A stretch of DNA of 64,000 bases from Flagellimonas beolgyonensis (GTDB taxonomy: Bacteria; Bacteroidota; Bacteroidia; Flavobacteriales; Flavobacteriaceae), in contig NZ_RZMY01000003.1 in assembly GCF_003992615.1 (NCBI RefSeq), forward strand, positions 2,501-66,500, written 5' to 3'. Within the stretch, counting starts at the first letter, position 1, and each line of letters starts with the position of its first letter. Of this stretch, positions 50,297-60,087 are shown one piece after another. The position numbers and the translations under genes were made by a program. The notes below the pieces were generated by a model. It did not search any database and was not told where the DNA came from. It saw only the letters and a list, made by a program, of their open reading frames with translations.

Positions 50297-50866
50297 ATGA
50301 AAAGTTTAAAACGTTTTGCACTCGCCGCCTTCTCACTTGGCCTGTTGGTGTCCTGCAGCACCGTATCGGTCGTTTCCGACTACGACAAACAAGCCGACTT
50401 CAACGAATATAAAAGCTATGCTTTTTACAAAACAGGCATCGATAAGGCCCAAATTTCGGATCTGGACAAAAAACGGATCTTGCGTGCCATCGAAACCGAA
50501 TTGACTGCACGGGGTTTTGTAAAATCGGACAACCCCGATGTATTGATCAGCATTTTCACCAAAGAACGCGAGCGTGTGGATGTCTACAACAACTCCGGTT
50601 GGGGTTGGGGCGGCTTCTATAACCCTTGGGTCTGGGGTCCCGGTTGGGGCTGGGGCTGGGGTGGCAACAATGTGAGCACCCGTACCGAAGGATCGCTGTA
50701 CATTGACGTGATCGATGCCAGCCGAAAAGAATTGGTTTGGCAAGGTCGTGGTGTGGGTACCTTGAGCAACACCAAGAACATTGAAAAAAAAGAGGAACGT
50801 ATCAAGGAATTTGTTTCCCAAATCCTGAAGGAATATCCCCCACAAACGGCAGTGGCAGTCAACTAA
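50297..50866 (+). CDS. DUF4136 domain lipoprotein
   Basis: 189 residues starting MKSLKRFALAAFSLGLLVSC, a lipoprotein signal. DUF4136 features follow: SVVSDYDKQADFNEYKSYAF, LDKKRILRAIETELTARGFVKSDNPDVLISIF and SLYIDVIDASRKELVWQGRGVGTL. A Gly/Trp-rich loop (WGWGGFYNPWVWGPGWGWGWGG, about 100-121) is inserted between strands. The start is the ATG at 50297 rather than a longer frame opening at 50180. Function unknown; probably periplasmic or outer-membrane. Confidence 0.85.
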   Translation: MKSLKRFALAAFSLGLLVSCSTVSVVSDYDKQADFNEYKSYAFYKTGIDKAQISDLDKKRILRAIETELTARGFVKSDNPDVLISIFTKERERVDVYNNSGWGWGGFYNPWVWGPGWGWGWGGNNVSTRTEGSLYIDVIDASRKELVWQGRGVGTLSNTKNIEKKEERIKEFVSQILKEYPPQTAVAVN

Positions 50867-50874
50867 AAAATAAG

Positions 50875-50896
50875 CCGCCCAATAGGGCGGTTTTTT
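50875..50896 (+). terminator. Intrinsic terminator
   Basis: CCGCCC-AATA-GGGCGG followed by six T (50875-50896), 8 bp after the stop of the DUF4136 gene. Confidence 0.9.
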
Positions 50897-50968
50897 ATTG
50901 CGCTTTGGCCAATTCTTCGTATTTACGATATCGATTTCGTATCTTTATGTGCCTAAAAAATTGCATTC

Positions 50969-52720
50969 ATGAGTTACGAATCCAATCCTATTCTGGATAA
51001 ACTGCCCAAGCATTTAAAACAGTTCATCAAACCGCAAAACTATGAGGAATATACCGCCATCAACCAAGCGGTATGGCGTTATGTGATGCGTAAAAACGTG
51101 GACTACCTCAGCCAAGTGGCACACAGCTCCTATGTGGAAGGATTGCAAAAAACGGGTATCTCCATCGACCATATCCCCAACATGTACGGTATGAACCGTA
51201 TTTTGAAGGAAATCGGTTGGGCAGCCGTGGCCGTGGATGGTTTTATTCCCCCATCGGCCTTTATGGAATTTCAGGCGTACAACGTACTGGTGATCGCATC
51301 CGATATCCGCCAGTTGGAAAATATTGAGTACACCCCTGCGCCGGACATCATTCATGAAGGGGCCGGGCATGCACCCATCATCGCCAATCCGGAATATGCC
51401 GAATACCTGCGAAGGTTCGGGGAAATCGGCTGCAAGGCCATTTCCAGCGCCAAGGATTACGAGCTGTACGATGCGGTGCGTCACCTCTCCATCATCAAGG
51501 AAGCCAACGGCACGCCCCAAGAAGAAATCGAAAAAGCGGAAAAACATATCGAATACCTACAAGAAAACATGGGGGAACCCAGTGAAATGGCCCTGATTCG
51601 AAACCTGCACTGGTGGACCGTGGAATATGGGTTGATCGGCACCGTGGACCACCCCAAAATTTATGGGGCCGGATTGCTTTCCTCCATAGGGGAAAGTGCC
51701 TGGTGCATGACGGACCAAGTAAAAAAACTGCCCTATTCCATTGAAGCGGCCCACACTGAGTTCGACATCACCAAACCACAACCACAGCTCTTCGTGACCC
51801 CGGACTTTGCCTTTTTGAGCCAGGTGTTGGAGGATTTTGCCAATACCATGGCATTGCGTACCGGTGGACTTTCCAGCGTTAAAAAATTGATTGCCTCCCA
51901 GGCCTTGGGCACCTTGGAATTGAGCACGGGACTCCAGATTTCTGGGCACTTCCACAACGTGATCGAACATGAGGGGAAACCCATCTATATCCAGACCAAA
52001 GGACCAACCGCATTGGCCTACCGCGACAAGGAATTGGTAGGACACAGCACGGCCTACCATGCCGAAGGTTTTGGTTCGCCCATTGGCAAATTGAAGGGTA
52101 TCAACATCGCCATTGAGGACATGTATCCCCGCGACCTGAAGGCCTATAACATTTACGAAGGGGAACAGGTTTCTCTCGAATTTGAAGGTGGCGTGAAAGT
52201 GGAAGGAACCATCATCACCGGAACCCGCAACCTGATGGGAAAGATCATCCTGATCACCTTCAAGGATTGTACGGTAACGCATAATGGCGAAGTCCTATTC
52301 CAACCGGAATGGGGCCTCTATGATATGGCCGTGGGACAAAAGGTGGTATCGGGCTACAACGGTCCTGCAGACCTGAACAGTTTTAACCTGATCACGCACC
52401 AACTGACCGAGACCACCATTAAACCCAAAGAGGACCCCAGAAGGACCCAATTGGAGCAATATTATCAACAAATCCGTGAGTATCGGGAAGGGACCAATAC
52501 CACCATTTCCCGCAACAAGGTGTTCCAAGCCATAAAACAGGAATACCCCGAAGATTGGTTGTTATCGGTGGAACTGTACGAATTGGCCAAAAAAAGCAAT
52601 GACCACGATTTTCAAGCGGAAATTTTGGCGCATTTGGAGCAGGTTAAACGTAACAACCCGAAGGTCGGTCATTTGATAGATGATGGCATAGCCTTGGTGG
52701 ATGCCCCTTTGGTAAGCTAA
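50969..52720 (+). CDS. Aromatic amino acid hydroxylase (phenylalanine 4-monooxygenase-like)
   Basis: 583 residues. The catalytic domain has the iron-binding HEGAGHAPIIANPEYAEYLRRFGE motif with His129 and His134 and a Glu further on, and HLSIIKE and EYGLIGTVDHPKIYGAGLLSSIGE. These match the tetrahydropterin-dependent hydroxylase family. The C-terminal ~240 residues (from about 340) are extra to the ~290-residue bacterial PhhA and contain KGINIAIEDMYPRDLKAYNIYEGE and a helical end. Long forms like this are typical of Bacteroidota. Likely converts Phe to Tyr. A short palindrome (TACGA...TCGTA, 50924-50941) precedes it. The stop overlaps the converging M61-like gene by 4 bp. Confidence 0.9.
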   Translation: MSYESNPILDKLPKHLKQFIKPQNYEEYTAINQAVWRYVMRKNVDYLSQVAHSSYVEGLQKTGISIDHIPNMYGMNRILKEIGWAAVAVDGFIPPSAFMEFQAYNVLVIASDIRQLENIEYTPAPDIIHEGAGHAPIIANPEYAEYLRRFGEIGCKAISSAKDYELYDAVRHLSIIKEANGTPQEEIEKAEKHIEYLQENMGEPSEMALIRNLHWWTVEYGLIGTVDHPKIYGAGLLSSIGESAWCMTDQVKKLPYSIEAAHTEFDITKPQPQLFVTPDFAFLSQVLEDFANTMALRTGGLSSVKKLIASQALGTLELSTGLQISGHFHNVIEHEGKPIYIQTKGPTALAYRDKELVGHSTAYHAEGFGSPIGKLKGINIAIEDMYPRDLKAYNIYEGEQVSLEFEGGVKVEGTIITGTRNLMGKIILITFKDCTVTHNGEVLFQPEWGLYDMAVGQKVVSGYNGPADLNSFNLITHQLTETTIKPKEDPRRTQLEQYYQQIREYREGTNTTISRNKVFQAIKQEYPEDWLLSVELYELAKKSNDHDFQAEILAHLEQVKRNNPKVGHLIDDGIALVDAPLVS

Positions 52721-54396
52721 AAACCCAGCTCCGCACCATTGGTGGGTGTAGGCTTGATCTGTGGCACCTCAGCCTTCGTGACAGGATAATAGGCGAATTC
52801 CATTTTCTCTCCATTGCGGAGGACACCCAATTCCACTTGATGGTCGATGCTGCCTTGCCATATACTACGGGAAAACACCGAATCGCCCACCTTAAGGCCT
52901 GCTTCCCAAGCGGCACTGCCCTCCACCACATTTTTAATGGCTTTGCGGTCTTCGGTAAATTCAAAGCCCAGTTGATAGATATCGTTCATGGGGCTATACT
53001 CCCATCCCAATTCGTCAAACAATCCATACAGGTCGAGGGGCACTCCATCCACAATGTGTTTTTGGAAAAACGCTTCAAAATCACCTTTCCAAAAAGGTTC
53101 CATAACTTGGATGAAATAGGCATGATCTACTTTCTGGCCTTTGGTGGCATCCGCATAGATTTGGTGCATCACATCGTCCAAGCTTTGCTTCCCCTTGGAA
53201 TTTTTTTGCAAGGTCTGATCTAGATAAAAGGCAAAAAGCGCTCCGCGCCAATAGGGCAATTTCGAATAATCGGGATTGGTCCAGAAATTATCGTAGTTGA
53301 TCTCTGCATTCGGTGCCGTCATCACCGGCGAACCATACAGGTCGCGTATGGTACGGTTAATCTCGTTGATGAAAAAATCCGACCCTAATCCGTTGATGTG
53401 GTTCTTGGCGATATTTTTAAAAGTGTAATATTCCGTAAATCCCTCGCTGAACCAGTACTGTTCCTCTTCGTTGGCCGTGGTGATGGTATGTCCGATCCAA
53501 TTGTGCATCAGCTCGTGGTTGAAAAGGTACACCATCTGTTCAATATCGGTCATATCGTTGTTGGAAACTGTTGTGGCAAATGAATTGGTAAGCCCGGTAC
53601 CCTGAAAACTACTGCCCATTTCTTGCGGGAACGGCTGCATGGTCACGGTAAAATAGGTTTGGGAATGGTCGTCCCAAAAATTGCGTTGGTAGGTGAGTGT
53701 TTGCTCCAACACCTTAAACACATCCTCTTCTTTGAAGGGAACCCAATCCCCACGGGTGGCCAGACTGATCTTGTTCCCGTTGATCTCTCCTTCCAACACC
53801 CGAAAATCGCCCCCTACGAAAATGGCGCTGCCAAATTTTTCCTTGTCCATGTCCTTCAACAGCTGTTTTCGTTCGCCACTGCCAAAACTGTTGTGAATGG
53901 TATACGTTTCTGGAAACTCGGACCAATCCATACCTATGGAAATGTGATCCTCCGAATGCTCGGGCAACATGAACATATTATGGGAAAACACATGGAAATA
54001 CGTGTTGTTGATCACAGGGCGGTATACGTTGCGTGTGGAAATATCCCCTTCAATATCCTGTTTCAAATAATATTGAAACTCCAGTTCCTTAGTGTCTTTG
54101 GGGTACACTAAAATAATACGGCTACTGTCCGTATCTTTTTCCACAACGCCTTCCACATTCAACAACTGCATCTCGCCCAAGGTGTGGTATAGATCGGTTT
54201 CGCCCCAAGCTTCGTTCGGAAACGATAGACTTGTGGTTCCACTCGGGTCTGCCTTCAGGCGCATGGTAATCTGTAATTGGGGAATGCTGTCCACCATGGC
54301 AGGTGCTATGGTATAGCAAACATCGGCATTTCGTTTGGGGGCACAGGAAAATAGAAAAGTGCCTAAAAGGACGATTAGTAGTGCTCTTTTAAACAT
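52717..54396 (-). CDS. M61-like glycyl aminopeptidase lipoprotein with PDZ domain
   Basis: 559 residues starting MFKRALLIVLLGTFLFSC, a lipoprotein signal. The middle has the zinc motif HELMHNWIGHTI with His294, Glu295 and His298, and the third ligand in YWFSEGFTEYYTF. The C-terminal ~100 residues form a PDZ-like domain (LGFEFTEDRKAIKNVVEGSAAWEAGLKVGDSV). This order is that of M61 peptidases, acting on extracellular peptides. The start at 54396 is preferred over a frame opening 11 codons earlier. It converges with the hydroxylase, overlapping by 4 bp. Confidence 0.9.
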   Translation of the reverse strand: MFKRALLIVLLGTFLFSCAPKRNADVCYTIAPAMVDSIPQLQITMRLKADPSGTTSLSFPNEAWGETDLYHTLGEMQLLNVEGVVEKDTDSSRIILVYPKDTKELEFQYYLKQDIEGDISTRNVYRPVINNTYFHVFSHNMFMLPEHSEDHISIGMDWSEFPETYTIHNSFGSGERKQLLKDMDKEKFGSAIFVGGDFRVLEGEINGNKISLATRGDWVPFKEEDVFKVLEQTLTYQRNFWDDHSQTYFTVTMQPFPQEMGSSFQGTGLTNSFATTVSNNDMTDIEQMVYLFNHELMHNWIGHTITTANEEEQYWFSEGFTEYYTFKNIAKNHINGLGSDFFINEINRTIRDLYGSPVMTAPNAEINYDNFWTNPDYSKLPYWRGALFAFYLDQTLQKNSKGKQSLDDVMHQIYADATKGQKVDHAYFIQVMEPFWKGDFEAFFQKHIVDGVPLDLYGLFDELGWEYSPMNDIYQLGFEFTEDRKAIKNVVEGSAAWEAGLKVGDSVFSRSIWQGSIDHQVELGVLRNGEKMEFAYYPVTKAEVPQIKPTPTNGAELGF

Positions 54397-54450
54397 TGGT
54401 TCGTTGATTGATGTACTATAAAGACGCACAAAAACGAAAAATGTGACAAC

Positions 54451-55065
54451 TTAATCCAAAAATATATCCAATTCTTCCATATTTTGGACCACGGTGCCGT
54501 CAAAAACCAAGGTCCATCCCATCGTATGGGTTAGCACCAAAATGCGTGAAAGTTCGCTTACCAAGCGGTTTTCGGCATTGGAACGCAAGGAGGAGGTCTC
54601 TACTTTTTTGAGCAAGGAGGCTTTTACATTTTTTTTGATGTTGTTATAATCCTGTGCACTGAAGGGATTGAAATAATCAGCGGTCACATCGTAGTATTCA
54701 AAATCGGGGTTAATCTTGATTTCCGGTTCCGGGACATTCGTAATGGTGATGGTTTTGGTGGCTTCATCCACCTGATATTGAATTTGGGAAAGGTCGTAGG
54801 CAACGGTCGCTTCGGCATTCACGACCACCAAAGCCTTTTTGTCGGCCGTGAGCATGGTCCCGAAAAGTTCCCGTGAATCCTTATAATTGTACACTTCTAC
54901 AAAATGGCCTTCGGTAACAATCAATTTGGAGACATTTTTCAGTTCTTGCTGAATGAGCATGGAGTTTTCTTCCAGAATGGATTGCTTTTCCCGTTCATCT
55001 GCACAGGACCGAAAGATCAAAACTGTGGACAGGGCAATGACGGCCCCGAAGAGTACTTTCTTCAT
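54451..55065 (-). CDS. DUF4230 protein
   Basis: 204 residues. A short N-terminal hydrophobic segment (MKKVLFGAVIALSTVLIFRSC) with a Cys is followed by DUF4230 features: SILEENSMLIQQELKNVSKLIVTEGHFVEVYNYKD, AEATVAYDLSQIQYQVDE and PEIKINPDFEYYDVTADYFNPFSAQDYNNIKKNVKASL. The family is of unknown function and probably envelope-associated. Start at 55065. The upstream GSCFA gene ends at 55066, so the genes abut without a gap and are translationally close. Confidence 0.9.
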   Translation of the reverse strand: MKKVLFGAVIALSTVLIFRSCADEREKQSILEENSMLIQQELKNVSKLIVTEGHFVEVYNYKDSRELFGTMLTADKKALVVVNAEATVAYDLSQIQYQVDEATKTITITNVPEPEIKINPDFEYYDVTADYFNPFSAQDYNNIKKNVKASLLKKVETSSLRSNAENRLVSELSRILVLTHTMGWTLVFDGTVVQNMEELDIFLD

Positions 55066-56046
55066 TTATTCGAATTTCATGAACGGATACCTTTCTTGAA
55101 GATACGTAATTTTTGACCGAAGCGATGTTTTGAATTTTTCATGGGCCTCCGAACCCGGATTGAATGGCCGATGCATCAGCCCTTTTTGAACCGCTTCCAC
55201 CTCATCCATTATGGGGTAACTGTCGGACGAAATCCACACGTTTTTGAACCTTTCCCAGATATACTCCACTGCCAATGCATTGGGGTGCACCATGTCCCTT
55301 TCGTAAAAACGATAATCACGGAGTTCGTCCATTAAGATTTCATAGGATGGAAAATAGTGAAGATCTTCCTCCAGCCTGCCCGTCCGGCTGGCGGGCGCTC
55401 GAGAAGACAACATTTGGTGAATTGCAGCAATCAAATGGGCCTTACTTTGTTGGTTTTCCACAAATCCATCTTTAAGGTGCCTTACCGGCGAAACCGTAAA
55501 AATAATTTGAGCCTTTGGATTTGCCTTTTGCACCATGTCCACCATGTTGTTCAAACTGGTGGTCACTGTTTCAACGGACAACAGTTTTTTATGAAATTCT
55601 TTTTGGGGCACCTTATGGCAGTTGGCCACCATTTTTTTTGTAGCAACATGCTCGTATACCCATGCTGTACCGAACGTAAAAATGATGTGGGAAGCATTCT
55701 CCAAACCTTGGCGCGCTAACCGTAACCTTTGGTTAAGAAGCTCCACTTCCAGTTTTTGGTCGTCGGAGCGCACATCGGAATGGGCATCAAAACAACGCCA
55801 AATGCCTTCTTGCTCAAAAACTTCGTCCGGCTGGAACCGTTGGTTTTGTAGGGAGCGTTGTACCAAGTTTTCCAGCGCCAACGGATGGAACAGGATACCA
55901 AACGGGTTTTGGATAGTTCTGAATTTGAAATAATCCAACTTGTTCCCGATGTTCTCCGAAAAGCAGGATCCCAACAACAACACCTCACTTTCATAATCGA
56001 TGGGATGATTGGCTGCGTTCAGTGGAAGTTGGGTCTGTAGTTCCAT
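55066..56046 (-). CDS. GSCFA domain protein
   Basis: 326 residues. The start [37 protein letters not shown] contains the family signature GSCF(A/S), the SGNH-hydrolase-like nucleophile block. HIIFTFGTAWVYEH and TVSPVRHLKDGF are further SGNH-type blocks. A palindromic repeat element lies inside the frame near 55374-55403 (see the repeat entry). It starts 1 bp before the alaS stop and abuts the DUF4230 gene, so alaS-GSCFA-DUF4230 probably form one operon. Substrate unknown. Confidence 0.9.
   Translation of the reverse strand: MELQTQLPLNAANHPIDYESEVLLLGSCFSENIGNKLDYFKFRTIQNPFGILFHPLALENLVQRSLQNQRFQPDEVFEQEGIWRCFDAHSDVRSDDQKLEVELLNQRLRLARQGLENASHIIFTFGTAWVYEHVATKKMVANCHKVPQKEFHKKLLSVETVTTSLNNMVDMVQKANPKAQIIFTVSPVRHLKDGFVENQQSKAHLIAAIHQMLSSRAPASRTGRLEEDLHYFPSYEILMDELRDYRFYERDMVHPNALAVEYIWERFKNVWISSDSYPIMDEVEAVQKGLMHRPFNPGSEAHEKFKTSLRSKITYLQERYPFMKFE
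55374..55403. repeat. REP-like palindrome inside the GSCFA reading frame
   Basis: GCCTGCCCGTCCGGCTGGCG followed by GGCGCTCG is a GC-rich palindrome of the GCCTGCCCG...CGGGC type that is normally intergenic. In the GSCFA frame it encodes roughly SSRAPASRTGRLEED, a stretch that breaks the surrounding AIHQMLS...LHYFPSYEI pattern. The insertion keeps the frame. Confidence 0.7.
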
Positions 56047-58658
56047 TACGCAATGTATTCCTTCACCTTGGAGAGCGCCTCGGGAATACCTGCTGGATTT
56101 TTACCCCCTGCGGTTGCAAAGAAGGGTTGACCCCCTCCACCCCCTTGGATGTATTTGCCCAATTCACGGACAATGGTACCGGCATTCAAACCTTTGGAAG
56201 CCACCAACTCCTTGGAAATGTAACAAGAAAGCAAGGCCTTGCCTTCATTTTCCGAGCCCAAAAGCAAGAAGAGATTGTCGACTTGACCCCCCATTTCAAA
56301 GGAAAGATCTTTGATTCCGGCAGCATCCAAATCGACCTGCTTGGCCAAAAATTGCACCCCATTGATTTCCTCCAGTTCGGCGATCAATTCGTTTTTAAGG
56401 TCTTTGGCCTTATCCTTGAGCAACTGCTCTACCTGCTTTTTCAGGGCGTTGTTCTCCTCCTGCAAACCGGCAACCGCTTTTACAGGGTCTTGGGCGTTGT
56501 GCAACAGGTCCTTGATCTCGAACAACATGCGGTTGTTGTTGAAATAGAAATCTTTTACCGCATCGGAAGTGATGGCTTCGATCCTACGAACACCAGCAGC
56601 TACGGCGCCTTCCGAAACGATCTTGAAATGCCAGATGTCGGCTGTATTTTTTACGTGGGTTCCCCCACACAATTCGATGGAGTGACCAAAGCGAATTGTA
56701 CGAACGGTATCTCCGTATTTTTCCCCAAACAGGGCCATAGCTCCTTGTTCCATAGCTTCCTTGATGGGCACATTTCGGTTTTCCTGCAAGGGCAATTGTC
56801 CATCAATACGGGCGTTCACAAAGTTTTCCACCTTGCGTAGTTCCTCCACCGAAAGTTTGGCAAAATGTGAAAAGTCGAAACGCAGGTATTTGGAATGTAC
56901 GGCAGACCCTTTTTGCTCCACATGGGGACCGAGCACCTCGCGAAGTGCTTGGTGCAACAAGTGGGTCGCAGTATGGTTGCACGCGGTTCTCCACCGTTGT
57001 TTTTTATCGACCACGGCCTTAAAGGTCTCGTTTACATTGGCCGGCAACGAGTCTGCAAAGTGTACAATTTCGTTGTTCTCCCTTTTGGTATCGACAATAT
57101 AAGTGACATCGCCATTGGGTGCTTCCAAGTAACCTTTATCGCCCACTTGTCCACCTCCCTCGGCATAAAATGGAGTCAGGTTAAAAACCATCTGGTACTG
57201 GTCTCCTTCTTTCTTGCTGGTCACTTTTCGGTATTTCACCAATTTTACTTGCGTTTCCAGGTTATCATACCCAATAAATTCCTGTTCGGAATCTTTCTGC
57301 AAAATGGTCCAATCATCTTTGGAAACCTCAGAAGCAGCCCTAGATCGGTCTTTTTGTGCTTTCAGGGCCTTATCAAACCCTTCCACATCCAGTTGATAGC
57401 CTTTCTCCTCCAAAATAAGGGCGGTCAAATCAATGGGAAAACCGAAAGTATCATACAGTTCAAAAGCTTTTTCGCCTTCCACGGTTTTGTTCTTGGCAGA
57501 TTTGATCACCGAATCCAACAACACCAATCCTTGTTCCAACGTACTGAGGAATGAGCTTTCCTCCTCCTTGATCACGTTCTCGATCAATTGGCGTTGGTCC
57601 TTCAATTCAGGGAACGCCTTACCCATTTGCTCGCCCAACACCTTCACCAAACGGTAAATAAAGGGTTGGTTGGTGCCCAAAAAGGTAAACCCGTACCGAA
57701 TGGCACGTCGTAAAATCCTTCGAATCACATAACCGGCCCCTGTGTTGCTTGGCAATTGTCCATCTGCAATGGAAAAGGCCACCGCTCGAATATGGTCGGC
57801 CACCACACGAATGGCAATATCAATTTTTTCATCCTTGCCATATTTTTTTCCGGTGATCACCTCGATCTCTCTGATCAACGGGGTGAAGACATCGGTATCG
57901 TAGTTGGACTGCACACCTTGGAGCACCATGCAGAGACGTTCAAAACCCATTCCGGTGTCGATATGCTTTTCGGGCAGGGGTTCCAAACTACCGTTTGCCT
58001 TTCGGTTGAACTGCATAAAGACCAGGTTCCATATTTCCACTACCTGCGGATGGTCCTGGTTCACCAAGGAGGCACCGGGCACCTTTGCCTTTTCTTCTTT
58101 GGAACGTATATCCACATGGATTTCGGAACAGGGCCCACAAGGTCCCTGATCGCCCATCTCCCAAAAATTGTCCTTTTTATTGCCCAGAATGATGCGTTCT
58201 TCGGGCACGATGGCCTTCCAAAGATCGAAGGCTTCCTGATCCATGGCGAGTCCATCATCATCGCTGCCCTCGAACACCGAAACGTACAAACTTTCCTTGT
58301 CGATTTTATAGACTTCGGTAAGCAATTCCCAGGCCCAGGCAATGGCTTCCTTTTTAAAATAATCGCCAATACTCCAGTTGCCCAACATTTCGAACATGGT
58401 ATGGTGGTAGGTATCCTTGCCCACTTCTTCCAAGTCGTTGTGCTTGCCGCTTACACGGAGACATTTTTGGGTATCGGCCAACCGCTTGTGTTTGGCCACG
58501 GTATTTCCCAAGAAATATTCCTTGAACTGGTTCATACCGGCGTTGGTGAACATCAAGGTGGGATCGTCCTTGATCACCATGGGTGCCGAGGGAACGATCT
58601 TATGGTCCTTTGCTTTGAAAAAGTTTAAAAACTGTGCTCTAACTTCTTGGGATGTCAT
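56046..58658 (-). CDS. alaS: Alanyl-tRNA synthetase
   Basis: 870 residues, normal length. The class II core begins with [27 protein letters not shown] and has [12 protein letters not shown]. The editing domain carries [18 protein letters not shown] and the zinc-binding [15 protein letters not shown] (Cys-His metal site). The C-terminal oligomerisation/DHHA1 part ends [37 protein letters not shown]. Charges tRNA-Ala and edits mischarged Ser/Gly. It starts divergently from an M23 endopeptidase gene with ~100 bp between. The stop codon overlaps the start of the GSCFA gene by 1 bp. Confidence 0.97.
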   Translation of the reverse strand: MTSQEVRAQFLNFFKAKDHKIVPSAPMVIKDDPTLMFTNAGMNQFKEYFLGNTVAKHKRLADTQKCLRVSGKHNDLEEVGKDTYHHTMFEMLGNWSIGDYFKKEAIAWAWELLTEVYKIDKESLYVSVFEGSDDDGLAMDQEAFDLWKAIVPEERIILGNKKDNFWEMGDQGPCGPCSEIHVDIRSKEEKAKVPGASLVNQDHPQVVEIWNLVFMQFNRKANGSLEPLPEKHIDTGMGFERLCMVLQGVQSNYDTDVFTPLIREIEVITGKKYGKDEKIDIAIRVVADHIRAVAFSIADGQLPSNTGAGYVIRRILRRAIRYGFTFLGTNQPFIYRLVKVLGEQMGKAFPELKDQRQLIENVIKEEESSFLSTLEQGLVLLDSVIKSAKNKTVEGEKAFELYDTFGFPIDLTALILEEKGYQLDVEGFDKALKAQKDRSRAASEVSKDDWTILQKDSEQEFIGYDNLETQVKLVKYRKVTSKKEGDQYQMVFNLTPFYAEGGGQVGDKGYLEAPNGDVTYIVDTKRENNEIVHFADSLPANVNETFKAVVDKKQRWRTACNHTATHLLHQALREVLGPHVEQKGSAVHSKYLRFDFSHFAKLSVEELRKVENFVNARIDGQLPLQENRNVPIKEAMEQGAMALFGEKYGDTVRTIRFGHSIELCGGTHVKNTADIWHFKIVSEGAVAAGVRRIEAITSDAVKDFYFNNNRMLFEIKDLLHNAQDPVKAVAGLQEENNALKKQVEQLLKDKAKDLKNELIAELEEINGVQFLAKQVDLDAAGIKDLSFEMGGQVDNLFLLLGSENEGKALLSCYISKELVASKGLNAGTIVRELGKYIQGGGGGQPFFATAGGKNPAGIPEALSKVKEYIA

Positions 58659-58707
58659 TGAATTCCTAGGGTTTTCTTAAATTTAACACTTTAAGCAAAA
58701 CAATTTT

Positions 58708-58715
58708 TATATTTG
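58708..58715 (+). promoter_or_regulatory. -7 element of the M23 endopeptidase gene
   Basis: TATATTTG at 58708-58715, perfect to the Bacteroidota -7 consensus, 46 bp before the start at 58762. No clear TTG lies 17-23 bp upstream; the surrounding region is AT-rich. Confidence 0.5.
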
Positions 58716-58761
58716 CTTGTTTTGATAAAAAGAGTGAGCAAAAATAGGATAAAATCCATTC

Positions 58762-59739
58762 ATGTCTAAAGTTAAGTACTATTACGACCCGGATACGCTT
58801 TCCTATCGAAAGATCGAGCCGAAGAAATCCAAAAGATACCGAAACATCGTCCTTTTTGTTTTGGCTTCCGCCCTGTTCGGTTTCTTGGGTCTCATCATTC
58901 TTTTGAACACCCGATGGGTAAATACCCCCAAGGAACTTTCCTTGGAACGCGAAGTGCGCAATTACGAACTTCAGTTCGACATCCTGAACCGGAAGATGGA
59001 TCAAATGGAGCAGGTATTGACGAACATTGAAGATCGTGACAACAATATCTACCGCTTATATTTTGAAGCCAATCCCATTCCCGAAGAACAACGAAGGGCA
59101 GGTTTTGGGGGTATCAACCGATACAAATCCCTGGAAGGCTTCAACAATTCCGAAATTATCATCGACGCCACCAAGCGTTTGGACATTATTCAAAAACAAA
59201 TGGTGATCCAGTCCAAATCGTTGGATGAAATCGCAAAGTTGGCAGAGGAAAAAGAAAAATTATTGGCGGCCATTCCTGCCATTCAACCGGTAAGCAACGA
59301 AGACCTCACCCGCATGGCCTCCGGTTATGGCTGGCGTTCCGACCCCTTTACCAAAGCACGAAAAATGCACTGGGGGATGGACTTTACCGCACCAAGGGGC
59401 ACACCGATCTACGCATCGGGCGACGGCCAAATCGTGCGTGCGGACAATAGATCCTCAGGTTATGGAAAACACATTCGGATCGATCATGGTTATGGGTACA
59501 TTTCGTTATATGCACACTTGAGCAAGTACAACGTTACCGTGGGCCAAAAAGTAAAGCGTGGCGATTTGATCGGTTTTGTGGGCAACACCGGACGATCGGA
59601 AGCACCCCACGTGCACTACGAGATCTTTAAGGATGGGGAGCGGATCAACCCCATTAACTTCTACTACGGAAGTTTGACGGCAGAGGAGTTTGAAAACATG
59701 CTCAAACATGCCAATCAAGAAAACCAATCCTTGGATTAA
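58762..59739 (+). CDS. M23 family peptidoglycan endopeptidase with membrane anchor
   Basis: 325 residues: an N-terminal transmembrane helix (about 33-54), a coiled-coil region (about 60-170, KELSLEREVRNYELQFDILNRKMDQMEQVL) and a LytM/M23 domain (about 190-310). The zinc and active-site residues are in HWGMDFTAPRGTPIYASGDG, HIRIDHGYGYISLYAHL and APHVHYEIF. Such enzymes (MepM-like) cut peptide cross-links during wall growth. It overlaps the MerR gene by 1 bp, so both are co-transcribed. Confidence 0.93.
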   Translation: MSKVKYYYDPDTLSYRKIEPKKSKRYRNIVLFVLASALFGFLGLIILLNTRWVNTPKELSLEREVRNYELQFDILNRKMDQMEQVLTNIEDRDNNIYRLYFEANPIPEEQRRAGFGGINRYKSLEGFNNSEIIIDATKRLDIIQKQMVIQSKSLDEIAKLAEEKEKLLAAIPAIQPVSNEDLTRMASGYGWRSDPFTKARKMHWGMDFTAPRGTPIYASGDGQIVRADNRSSGYGKHIRIDHGYGYISLYAHLSKYNVTVGQKVKRGDLIGFVGNTGRSEAPHVHYEIFKDGERINPINFYYGSLTAEEFENMLKHANQENQSLD

Positions 59740-60068
59740 TGCACATCGACCTTCCCGAAAAACGGTATTATGGCATTGGCGAAGTGGCCAAAGCTTTTGG
59801 GGTAAACACCTCCCTGATTCGTTTTTGGGAAAAAGAATTTGACGTGCTTCAACCCAAAAAAAATGCCAAGGGCAACCGCAAATTCACCCCAGAGGACATT
59901 AAGAACCTCCAATTGATCTATCACTTGGTGAAGGAAAGGGGATTTACCTTGGATGGCGCCAAAACCCATCTCAAGGAAGAAAAACAGAAAGCATTATCCA
60001 ACTTTGAGGTGATTGAAAAACTGCAAAAAGTAAGAGCAGAACTCTTGAAAATCAAAGAACAACTATAA
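59739..60068 (+). CDS. MerR family transcription regulator
   Basis: 109 residues. The N-terminal winged helix-turn-helix is RYYGIGEVAKAFGVNTSLIRFWEKEFDVLQPKKNAKGNRKFTPEDI (about 8-53), followed by a dimerising helix and a C-terminal Lys/Glu-rich coiled coil. This is the short MerR form without an effector domain, found next to M23 endopeptidase genes in many flavobacteria (from memory). It overlaps the M23 stop codon by 1 bp, so it is translated in the same operon. A LemA gene follows 19 bp later. Confidence 0.93.
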   Translation: MHIDLPEKRYYGIGEVAKAFGVNTSLIRFWEKEFDVLQPKKNAKGNRKFTPEDIKNLQLIYHLVKERGFTLDGAKTHLKEEKQKALSNFEVIEKLQKVRAELLKIKEQL

Positions 60069-60087
60069 ACACTAAAACCATACGAAA

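Noticed and set aside
56009-58628. Plus-strand frames of 200-290 codons opposite alaS
   Set aside because: They are mirror frames of alaS codons with no domain or start support.
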